A stretch of DNA of 14,833 nt from contig CAZJKM010000067.1 in NCBI GenBank assembly GCA_964546645.1, forward strand, positions 1-14,833, read 5' to 3'. Below, in pieces: positions 8,491 to 14,057 of the stretch. The DNA is from A37T11 sp964546645. GTDB taxonomy: Bacteria > Bacteroidota > Bacteroidia > Sphingobacteriales > Sphingobacteriaceae. The notes beneath the pieces were generated by a model, which had not been told where the DNA came from, did no database searches, and saw only the letters and a program-made list of their open reading frames with translations. Every line of letters begins with the position of its first letter. Position 1 is the stretch's first letter. Position numbers and translations under genes: made by a program.

Positions 8491-8510
8491 TTAAATGAAA
8501 TATAAGGGCC

Positions 8511-8530
8511 GGACAGCGCGTGCGCTGCCC
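8511..8530 (-). promoter_or_regulatory. GC-rich hairpin in the metY-metX spacer
   Basis: The core CAGCGC at 8514-8519 is complementary to GCGCTG at 8522-8527. One A/C mismatch and two further G-C pairs extend the stem. In the metY-metX message it falls in the 60-base spacer, after the metY stop. There is no T-run after it in the - direction, so it may tune the ratio of metY to metX by RNA processing or stability rather than terminate transcription. Confidence 0.45.
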
Positions 8531-8550
8531 CGCTCTTACTCCTTTCGTGT

Positions 8551-9855
8551 TTACCCGACTTTTTCAAATGCCTGCTCGAAGTCGGCTTTGATATCGTCCA
8601 GGTGTTCAATCCCCACCGAAACACGTAACAAGCCCGGGCGTACACCCGCCGATATTTGCTCCTGTTCCGTCAATTGCTGATGGGTAGTCTCAGCCGGATG
8701 GATAATTAATGTTTTGGCATCACCCATATTTGCCAGATGGCTGGCCAGCGTCAGATGGTCGATAAATGCCGATGCTTTCTCTTTTCCGCCTTTTATTTCA
8801 AAAGAAAGTACACCACCAAACCCGTTTTTCAGGTATTTTTGGGCATTGTCATAACTTGGATGACTGGGCAAGCCGGGATATAACACCCGGTTCACCTGAG
8901 GATGGGCTTCCAGCCATTTTGCCAGTTCAAGTGTGTTGTCAACGTGTCGTTGTACCCGCAGTGATAAGGTTTCCAACCCCTGCAACAGCAAAAAGGCATT
9001 GAACGGAGAGAGTGCGGGGCCAAAATCGCGCAGCCCTTCCACCCGGGCACGGATGGCAAACTGAATGTTGCCGAACGGTCCGCCGACGCCGAAGACATCC
9101 TTGAATACCAGCCCGTGGTAACCTTCTGACGGCTCGCTGAACTGTTTGAATTTACCATTCCCCCAATCATAATTACCCCCGTCTACAATCACTCCTCCGA
9201 TACTGTTGCCATGGCCGCCTATCCATTTGGTAGCTGACGCAACTACCACATGCGCACCATGTTCAAATGGCCTGAACAGATACCCGGCAGCTCCAAATGT
9301 ATTATCTACAATAAGGGGCAGGTTATATTTCTGGGCCAGTTGGGCGATCCGGTCAAAGTCAGGAATGTTAAAACTTGGATTACCTATTGTTTCCACGTAA
9401 ATAGCCTTGGTGTTACCATCTATTTTCGCTTCCAGGTCTTCCGCTTTATCACTGTCTGCAAAACGCACCTCTATGCCCAGTCTCTTGAACGACACCTTAA
9501 ACTGGTTATAGGTGCCGCCGTACAGATCAGGTGCCGTCACAAAATTATCGCCGCTTTCCAGGATATTGTTCAGGGCAATGAATTGCGCAGCCTGTCCGGA
9601 TGCAACTGCCAGCGCTGCAACACCACCTTCCAGTGCCGCTACCCGCTTTTCAAAAACGTCCGTTGTCGGATTCATGATCCGCGTATAGATATTGCCAAAT
9701 TCCCTTAGCGCAAACAAATTGGCGCCATGTTCGGCATTCTTAAATACAAAAGAGCTGGTTTGGTAAATCGGTACGGCACGTGACCCGGTGGTGGGATCTG
9801 CTTCCTGACCTGCGTGAACCTGGAGTGTTTCAAATTTTAAATGTTGTGTTGACAT
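8551..9855 (-). CDS. metY: O-acetylhomoserine sulfhydrylase (MetY)
   Basis: 434 residues, the usual size for the O-acetylhomoserine aminocarboxypropyltransferase branch of the Cys/Met PLP enzymes. It joins O-acetylhomoserine and sulfide to form homocysteine and acetate, the direct sulfhydrylation route. Evidence: FETLQVHAGQEADPTTGSRA at the N-terminus, YTRIMNPTTDVFEKR at 57-71 with the phosphate-binding Tyr and Arg of the neighbouring subunit, ASGQAAQF near 85, VDNTFGAAGYLFRP with Asp184, and ASATKWIGGHG with the PLP lysine at 210. The insert after that (SIGGVIVDGGNYDWG) is typical of MetY and not of MetB or MetC. First gene of the operon with metX and hom. It is preceded by an unusually long leader of roughly 430 bases with a SAM-I riboswitch and a Cys-rich leader ORF, so SAM repression is expected. 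Confidence 0.95.
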   Translation of the reverse strand: MSTQHLKFETLQVHAGQEADPTTGSRAVPIYQTSSFVFKNAEHGANLFALREFGNIYTRIMNPTTDVFEKRVAALEGGVAALAVASGQAAQFIALNNILESGDNFVTAPDLYGGTYNQFKVSFKRLGIEVRFADSDKAEDLEAKIDGNTKAIYVETIGNPSFNIPDFDRIAQLAQKYNLPLIVDNTFGAAGYLFRPFEHGAHVVVASATKWIGGHGNSIGGVIVDGGNYDWGNGKFKQFSEPSEGYHGLVFKDVFGVGGPFGNIQFAIRARVEGLRDFGPALSPFNAFLLLQGLETLSLRVQRHVDNTLELAKWLEAHPQVNRVLYPGLPSHPSYDNAQKYLKNGFGGVLSFEIKGGKEKASAFIDHLTLASHLANMGDAKTLIIHPAETTHQQLTEQEQISAGVRPGLLRVSVGIEHLDDIKADFEQAFEKVG

Positions 9856-9910
9856 ACTCAGTCGTTTTTAAAAGGTTATAAAATAAATAATAGCGTTTCA
9901 GTTTTATACA

Positions 9911-9957
9911 TATCCTGTCGATACAGCCGGCGGATACCGCTTTATCAACTGATAAAG
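9911..9957 (-). promoter_or_regulatory. Hairpins in the metY leader downstream of the leader ORF
   Basis: On the - strand, CTTTATC (9957-9951) pairs with GATAAAG (9946-9940) around the loop AGTT, giving a perfect 7-bp stem. Next to it, CTGT/ACAG (9926-9915) forms a small hairpin that TATC/GATA (9936-9933 and 9914-9911) can enclose. Just upstream, 9963-9980 is very G+C-rich, with several competing CCGG-type pairings. This is what an attenuation or translation-control region after a leader ORF would look like, but no hairpin with a clear U-run was found. Confidence 0.45.
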
Positions 9958-9996
9958 ACTGCCTGCCCGGCGCCCGGCCAACGGATATGCGGGAAA

Positions 9997-10122
9997 TCAG
10001 CAACAGAACCTGCCACACATTCGTGCCAGGGAGGAAATGGTCATCCCTGTTGAATGGTGTGCCTCAGATGATAAAAGCCTGTAAATACGGGAAAAATATC
10101 CGTTGGTTGCTGGTGTCTTCAT
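9997..10122 (-). CDS. Putative Cys-rich leader peptide of metY (41 aa)
   Basis: A 42-codon frame on the - strand begins with ATG at 10122, about 11 bases after the 3' strand of riboswitch helix P1, and ends with TGA at 9999-9997, 141 bases before metY. It starts MKTPATNGYFSR and ends ARMCGRFCC. Three of the last six codons are Cys (TGT, TGT, TGC), the last two directly before the stop. Internal ATGs at 10044 and 10020 would give 15- or 7-residue versions with the same tail. Cys-rich upstream ORFs are known as cysteine-responsive attenuators of sulfur genes in mycobacteria. By analogy, ribosome stalling on these codons could report cysteine shortage to metY. Placement after a SAM riboswitch and before a sulfide-using enzyme supports a real leader. 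The function is inference, and the start codon is uncertain. Confidence 0.5.
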   Translation of the reverse strand: MKTPATNGYFSRIYRLLSSEAHHSTGMTISSLARMCGRFCC

Positions 10123-10149
10123 TTTGTCTGTCAAATTTATATTTTCCCG
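10088..10149 (-). promoter_or_regulatory. Alternative hairpin competing with the SAM aptamer (candidate expression platform)
   Basis: On the - strand, CGGGAAAATAT (10149-10139) can pair with ATATTTTTCCCG (10099-10088), giving eleven base pairs with one bulged U. The upstream arm contains the 3' half of aptamer helix P4 and overlaps the first bases of the 3' half of P1, so this hairpin and the ligand-bound fold exclude each other. The ATG of the leader ORF (10122-10120) would lie in its 39-base loop. It is a plausible SAM-free structure. Energies were not computed. Confidence 0.5.
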
Positions 10150-10242
10150 GACATCCGGGACAGGATTTGGCACCTTTTTCGTTCAGCCCGAATGGTTGCC
10201 AGTGGGTCACGGAGCCAGTCTCTCGCCACTTCTTTATAAACC
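10134..10242 (-). ncRNA. SAM-I (S-box) riboswitch upstream of metY
   Basis: A 109-base aptamer on the - strand. Helix P1 is GGUUUAUA (10242-10235) with UAUAAAUU (10141-10134). P2 is GUGG/CCAC, enclosing GAGACUGGCUC, which matches the S-box GGGACUGGCCC element with compensating pairs. Then come the conserved GGCAACC and GGUGCCAAAUCC segments forming P3 and the core, with a UUCG/CGAA inner stem, and P4 is UCCCGGA/UCCGGGA. All hallmark elements occur in the right order and spacing. SAM-I riboswitches lower expression of methionine and SAM genes when SAM is plentiful. This one lies about 50 bases after the predicted start of transcription and 278 bases before metY, so it should control metY-metX-hom. 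Confidence 0.94.
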
Positions 10243-10246
10243 AAGA

Positions 10247-10265
10247 CCTGATAACTGTTATAAGG
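10247..10265. promoter_or_regulatory. 19-bp imperfect dyad, operator-like
   Basis: CCTGATAACTGTTATAAGG is symmetric about base 10256 with 8 of 9 positions matching. The single central base makes it a poor RNA hairpin but a typical shape for a dimeric DNA-binding protein. It sits between the predicted metY promoter and the SAM aptamer. No regulator is identified, and chance occurrence in an A+T-rich stretch is possible. Confidence 0.3.
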
Positions 10266-10275
10266 AATTGATTAT

Positions 10276-10289
10276 TCAGCTTTCGCTGA
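10276..10289 (-). promoter_or_regulatory. GAAA-tetraloop hairpin at predicted 5' end of metY leader
   Basis: UCAGC-GAAA-GCUGA on the - strand is a perfect 5-bp stem closed by a GNRA tetraloop. It starts about where transcription from the TATCTTTG box should begin, so it could cap and stabilise the 5' end of the mRNA. Confidence 0.45.
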
Positions 10290-10295
10290 CGGCGA

Positions 10296-10328
10296 CAAAG
10301 ATACATATCTTTTCCTAAACAATGCAAA
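10296..10328 (-). promoter_or_regulatory. Bacteroidota-type promoter of metY-metX-hom
   Basis: On the - strand, TATCTTTG (10303-10296) fits the Bacteroidota -7 consensus TAnnTTTG, and TTTG (10328-10325) lies 21 bases upstream as a -33 element. Transcription would start near 10289, giving a leader of about 430 bases that includes the riboswitch. No other matching pair was seen in the gap in this direction. Confidence 0.65.
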
Positions 10329-10377
10329 GTTAGGTACCTTTTTGTGCCTTGACATCTTCATTACAGAATATCCCCCT

Positions 10378-10393
10378 TACTTTTGTATTTTTG
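10378..10393 (+). promoter_or_regulatory. Candidate -7 boxes for mqnE operon
   Basis: TACTTTTG (10378-10385) and TATTTTTG (10386-10393) both match TAnnTTTG, 20-30 bases before the mqnE ATG. No convincing TTTG at the usual -33 distance was found. The region is back-to-back with the metY promoter. Confidence 0.5.
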
Positions 10394-10412
10394 CACCACT
10401 GAATAATATGAC

Positions 10413-11615
10413 ATGGCCGCTGACAGTACACTGAAGCTTTTAATAGAAAACCCCCATCTGGATCCCCAACTAAAAAAAATCGCCGGTAAAGTATTCCACG
10501 GAGAACGGGTGAGTTTTGAAGATGGAGTGGCTTTGTACGAAAAAGGTTCATTAGGGTACCTCGGTGTGCTGGCTAATTTTGTGCGTGAAAAAAAACACGG
10601 TGATGTCACTTACTTTAACCGGAATTTCCACATAGAACCGACCAATCTTTGTGTGTACGATTGCAAGTTCTGTTCTTATTCACGGCTGATCAAACAGCGG
10701 GATGAAGGTTGGGAAGCGACGATGGAGGATATGCTGGAAATGGTAAGGCGTTATGATACGGAACCCGTGACCGAAGTACATATTGTAGGCGGCGTGTTGC
10801 CGCAGTATAACCTCGCGTTTTACACGGAGCTGTTCAGCAGCATCAAACAGCACCGGCCTGACCTGCATGTTAAAGCGCTCACACCGGTAGAGTACCATTA
10901 CATTTTTAAGAAAGCAAAGATTGATTATGCGACCGGCATGAAACGAATGAAGGAAGCCGGGCTGGATTCGATGCCGGGAGGAGGTGCTGAGATATTTCAT
11001 CCTGAGGTACGTGAAAAGATTGCCGGCGACAAATGCAATGCTGATCAGTGGCTGCAGATCCATGAGGAATGGCATCAATTAGGGATGTATTCCAATGCGA
11101 CGATGTTATACGGGCATGTGGAAGCGTACTGGCACCGGGTGGACCATATGGAACGGTTGCGGCAGCTTCAGGACCGGACGGGCGGGTTTCAAACATTCAT
11201 TCCGCTTAAATTCAGGAATAAGGATAACCAGATGTCGGATATTCCGGAAGTATCCGTCGTGGAAGACCTTCGGAATTATGCGATCAGCAGGATCTACCTG
11301 GATAATTTCCCCCATATAAAGGCGTATTGGGCGATGATCAGCCGGGACACGGCGCAGCTATCGCTCGCTTTCGGTGTGGATGATATTGATGGAACCCTCG
11401 ACGATACGACCAAAATTTATTCGATGGCAGGGGCGGAGGAACAACATCCCGCCATGTCCACAAAGGAATTGGTAGAACTTATCCGGGCAGTGGGCAGACA
11501 CCCCGTTGAACGCGATACGTTGTACCATATTATTACAGATTACAAAGACGTTATATTGGAGGAGCCGGATAAGCAACAACGTTATTATCAGCTCCCGGTA
11601 CTGAAACAGGATTAA
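10413..11615 (+). CDS. mqnE: Aminofutalosine synthase (radical SAM)
   Basis: 400 residues. MqnE joins SAM and 3-enolpyruvylbenzoate to give aminofutalosine, the second step of the futalosine route to menaquinone, using a [4Fe-4S] cluster and consuming SAM as a co-substrate. The cluster motif is NLCVYDCKFCSYSR with Cys80, Cys84 and Cys87. Further family marks are FHIEPTNLC, VHIVGGVLPQYNL, LDSMPGGGAEIFHPEVREKI and TMLYGHVE. The sequence GGGAEIFHPEVR and the length favour MqnE over its paralogue MqnC. It is the first gene of a three-gene operon with a histidine phosphatase (1 base later) and mqnA, which supplies its substrate. It is transcribed divergently from metY. MqnB or a nucleosidase, MqnC and MqnD must be encoded elsewhere. 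Confidence 0.94.
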   Translation: MAADSTLKLLIENPHLDPQLKKIAGKVFHGERVSFEDGVALYEKGSLGYLGVLANFVREKKHGDVTYFNRNFHIEPTNLCVYDCKFCSYSRLIKQRDEGWEATMEDMLEMVRRYDTEPVTEVHIVGGVLPQYNLAFYTELFSSIKQHRPDLHVKALTPVEYHYIFKKAKIDYATGMKRMKEAGLDSMPGGGAEIFHPEVREKIAGDKCNADQWLQIHEEWHQLGMYSNATMLYGHVEAYWHRVDHMERLRQLQDRTGGFQTFIPLKFRNKDNQMSDIPEVSVVEDLRNYAISRIYLDNFPHIKAYWAMISRDTAQLSLAFGVDDIDGTLDDTTKIYSMAGAEEQHPAMSTKELVELIRAVGRHPVERDTLYHIITDYKDVILEEPDKQQRYYQLPVLKQD

Positions 11616-11616
11616 A

Positions 11617-12249
11617 TTGGAAAAACAACTTTATATCATACGACACGGAGAAACAGACCTGAACAAAAAGGGGATTGTACAAGGAAGAGGGGTTAATTCA
11701 CCGTTGAATGAAACCGGCCTGAAGCAGGCATCTGCATTTTACGAAGCTTACCGGCAGGAACGGTTTGATCGTGTATACACATCCACCATGCTGCGCACCC
11801 ACCAGACCGTGGAGCAATTTATCAGGAAAGGCATACCCTGGACACAATTGGCTGGTCTGGATGAAATCAGCTGGGGAATCTACGAGGGCCTCGAACAGGA
11901 CGGGCGGGTAATGGCAGGCTTTACGGAAATCACGTCCGGCTGGTGCCAGGGCAGGCTGGATACCTGTGTAGAAGGAGGGGAGACGCCTCTGCAGCTCGTT
12001 GAACGGCAGAAAGAGGCGATGGGCCATATTGTCTCGGCTACAGAAGAAAGGAAGGTACTGGTTTGTATGCATGGAAGGGCCATGCGCACGTTACTTTGTT
12101 ATCTGACAAACAGGCCGCTGTGTGAGATGGACGAGTTCCCGCATACGAATACGGCGCTCTATAAAATCCATTACTTTTCCGGGAAGTTTGAAATTATGGA
12201 TGCGTATAACATTAACCACCTGGAGGGTTTAATCGTCGCAGATCAATAG
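11617..12249 (+). CDS. Histidine phosphatase family protein (phosphoglycerate mutase-like)
   Basis: 210 residues. The phosphate-accepting motif YIIRHGETDLN has Arg9 and His10. Other active-site residues are Arg60 (STMLRTHQT), Glu83 (DEISWG) and His152 (VCMHGRAMRTLL), so the enzyme should be active. Substrates of this family range from phosphosugars to cobalamin precursors and cannot be read from the sequence. The start is TTG, one base after the mqnE stop: an in-frame TGA lies a few codons upstream, no ATG lies between, and AGGA stands just before. Its place between mqnE and mqnA, with near-zero spacing on both sides, implies co-translation and possibly a role in menaquinone metabolism, although no known step of the futalosine pathway needs a phosphatase. 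Confidence 0.88.
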   Translation: MEKQLYIIRHGETDLNKKGIVQGRGVNSPLNETGLKQASAFYEAYRQERFDRVYTSTMLRTHQTVEQFIRKGIPWTQLAGLDEISWGIYEGLEQDGRVMAGFTEITSGWCQGRLDTCVEGGETPLQLVERQKEAMGHIVSATEERKVLVCMHGRAMRTLLCYLTNRPLCEMDEFPHTNTALYKIHYFSGKFEIMDAYNINHLEGLIVADQ

Positions 12250-12251
12250 GT

Positions 12252-12962
12252 ATGAGCATCCGTGTTTCTGCGGTTTCGTATACCAATTCGAAACCATTTA
12301 TAGATGGCCTTCAGCGTGCAGGTGATGGTTTAGATATCCTGCTTAGCCTGGACATCCCCAGCCAATGTGCGACCAAACTGATCAGCGGGCAGGCTGATGT
12401 AGGACTGGTGCCGGTAGCGGCATTGCCTGATATCCCGGATTACCGTATTATATCTGATTATTGTATCGGCGCCAGGGGAGCGGTAAATTCTGTTTTTATC
12501 TTCAGTCATAAGCCGGTTGAAGCCATCAGCACGCTGTGTCCGGACGAACAGTCCCGTACGTCCAACTTACTGGCGGCCGTATTGCTGAAACACCATTGGA
12601 AAAGAGACGTAAGTCTGCAAACCGATGGAGATGCAGATGCTTTCGTTCAGATTGGAGACCGTACATTCGGGAAGGCTGCTGATTATCCGTATGCTTATGA
12701 TCTGGCCGCAGCCTGGTACGACTATACCGGACTCCCTTTTACTTTCGCCGTATGGGCTGCCAACAAAGAGCTGCCGGCATCGTTCATTTCCCGGTTTAAT
12801 GCTGCCCTTGAGGATGGCTTGGCACATCGGCAGGATACCATCGCCACGCTGGAACCGGTGCGGGATTTTGATATGGAAGACTACCTGCTGAACCGTATTG
12901 ACTATATGTTGGACGAACCAAAGAAGGTGGCTATCAGTCGTTTCTTGAGTCTGATCCGATGA
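12252..12962 (+). CDS. mqnA: Chorismate dehydratase
   Basis: 236 residues. MqnA removes water from chorismate to give 3-enolpyruvylbenzoate, the first committed step of futalosine-dependent menaquinone synthesis. It has a periplasmic-binding-protein-like fold but no signal peptide, as usual for this cytoplasmic enzyme. Matching motifs are RVSAVSYTNSKPF at 4-16, LDIPSQCATKLISGQADVGLVPVAAL at 33-58, YRIISDYCIGARGAVNSVFIFS at 64-85 and SRTSNLLAAVLL near 101. MqnD, its paralogue acting later, has a different N-terminus, so MqnA is preferred. The start ATG is 2 bases after the phosphatase stop. Slightly shorter than many MqnA proteins but without a visible defect. Confidence 0.92.
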   Translation: MSIRVSAVSYTNSKPFIDGLQRAGDGLDILLSLDIPSQCATKLISGQADVGLVPVAALPDIPDYRIISDYCIGARGAVNSVFIFSHKPVEAISTLCPDEQSRTSNLLAAVLLKHHWKRDVSLQTDGDADAFVQIGDRTFGKAADYPYAYDLAAAWYDYTGLPFTFAVWAANKELPASFISRFNAALEDGLAHRQDTIATLEPVRDFDMEDYLLNRIDYMLDEPKKVAISRFLSLIR

Positions 12963-13075
12963 CAGTGGGCCCGGTAACCCGGCGCTCCGTCAACAAGATT
13001 CTCCATCCCGGTGTTATATAAACGTAAAGATTTGGTTAGTGAGGAGTAATCCGGGATCATACATCCTAAAAAACG

Positions 13076-13083
13076 TATCTTTG
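13076..13083 (+). promoter_or_regulatory. -7 promoter box of trxB
   Basis: TATCTTTG matches TAnnTTTG exactly and lies 22 bases before the trxB ATG, implying a short leader. No good -33 TTTG is found at the normal distance. The 143-base gap from mqnA also holds a loose inverted repeat, ATCCCGG (13005-13011) and CCGGGAT (13051-13057), too far apart for a normal terminator. Confidence 0.55.
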
Positions 13084-13105
13084 CAGCTACTATTAAAACC
13101 ATTCT

Positions 13106-14050
13106 ATGTCACCAATAGCAGAACACGTACAGTGCCTGATCATAGGCTCCGGGCCTGCAGGCTATACTGCAGCCATTTATGCGGCGCGGGCTGATATGAA
13201 ACCCGTATTATACACCGGTATTGTACCGGGCGGCCAACTGACCCAAACCACCGAAGTGGATAATTTTCCCGGTTATCCGGACGGCATCACAGGGCCGGTA
13301 CTGATGCAGGACCTTCAGAAGCAGGCGGAACGTTTCGGTACAGAAGTACGTTTTGGTTATGTTACTTCCGTGGATTTTTCCGGCCCGGTACATAAGGTTG
13401 TCATAGACGAAACGACCACAATTGCCGCAGATACCGTCATCATAGCCACAGGTGCTACCGCAAAATGGCTGGGTTTGGAAAGTGAGCAGAAGTACAACGG
13501 TTTTGGCGTTTCGGCGTGTGCGGTATGTGACGGCTTTTTCTTTAAAGGACAGGATGTCGCCATTGTGGGAGCCGGGGATACAGCCGCAGAAGAAGCCACT
13601 TACCTGGCTAAGTTATGCCGGAAGGTACATATGCTGGTCCGCCGTGATGAATTCCGGGCTTCTAAGGCCATGTTGCACCGGGTGCTGAATACTCCCAATA
13701 TAGAAATACATTATCACACGGAAGCGAAAGAAATCCTTGGGGACGGACAGGTTGTTACAGCAGTAAAAGTGGTTAACAACCAGACCAATGAGGAACAGGA
13801 TATCCCGGTGACCGGATTTTTTGTGGCCATTGGCCATAAGCCGAATACCGAGCTGTTTGTTAACTGGCTGGATATGGATGCCAATGGGTACCTCATCACC
13901 AGGGCGGACAGTACGAAAACCAACCGTGAAGGTGTATTTGCTGCCGGTGACGTACAGGATCATGTGTATCGCCAGGCTGTGACAGCTGCCGGCACCGGTT
14001 GTATGGCTGCGCTGGAGGCGGAAAGATACCTCGCAGCGAAAGGGCGATGA
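13106..14050 (+). CDS. trxB: Thioredoxin-disulfide reductase
   Basis: 314 residues, the standard low-molecular-weight form. It transfers electrons from NADPH via FAD to thioredoxin in the cytoplasm. Seen: the FAD-binding motif CLIIGSGPAGYTAAIYAARA at 10-29; GGQLTQTTEVDNFPG; the redox-active CAVC at 138-141 followed by DGFFFKG; the NADPH-binding GAGDTAAEEA at 155-164 with VRRDEFRAS at 178-186, whose basic residues fit NADPH preference; and the C-terminal GVFAAGDVQD for FAD. Its own promoter box lies just upstream. The symporter gene starts 7 bases after the stop, so the two are probably co-transcribed, although a functional link is not obvious. Confidence 0.97.
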   Translation: MSPIAEHVQCLIIGSGPAGYTAAIYAARADMKPVLYTGIVPGGQLTQTTEVDNFPGYPDGITGPVLMQDLQKQAERFGTEVRFGYVTSVDFSGPVHKVVIDETTTIAADTVIIATGATAKWLGLESEQKYNGFGVSACAVCDGFFFKGQDVAIVGAGDTAAEEATYLAKLCRKVHMLVRRDEFRASKAMLHRVLNTPNIEIHYHTEAKEILGDGQVVTAVKVVNNQTNEEQDIPVTGFFVAIGHKPNTELFVNWLDMDANGYLITRADSTKTNREGVFAAGDVQDHVYRQAVTAAGTGCMAALEAERYLAAKGR

Positions 14051-14057
14051 TGTTGTC

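Noticed and set aside
9830..10018. 62-codon frame from a GTG on the - strand that runs into the start of metY
   Set aside because: It overlaps the Cys-rich leader ORF in another frame, uses a GTG start and shows no protein-like features. The MCGRFCC frame is the better candidate. Translational coupling through this frame cannot be wholly excluded.
10064..10327. 87-codon frame on the - strand across the SAM riboswitch
   Set aside because: The region is explained by a structured RNA aptamer with all conserved elements, and the frame would cross the promoter box.
13005..13057. ATCCCGG...CCGGGAT inverted repeat as mqnA terminator
   Set aside because: The arms are 39 bases apart and no T-run follows; not convincing.
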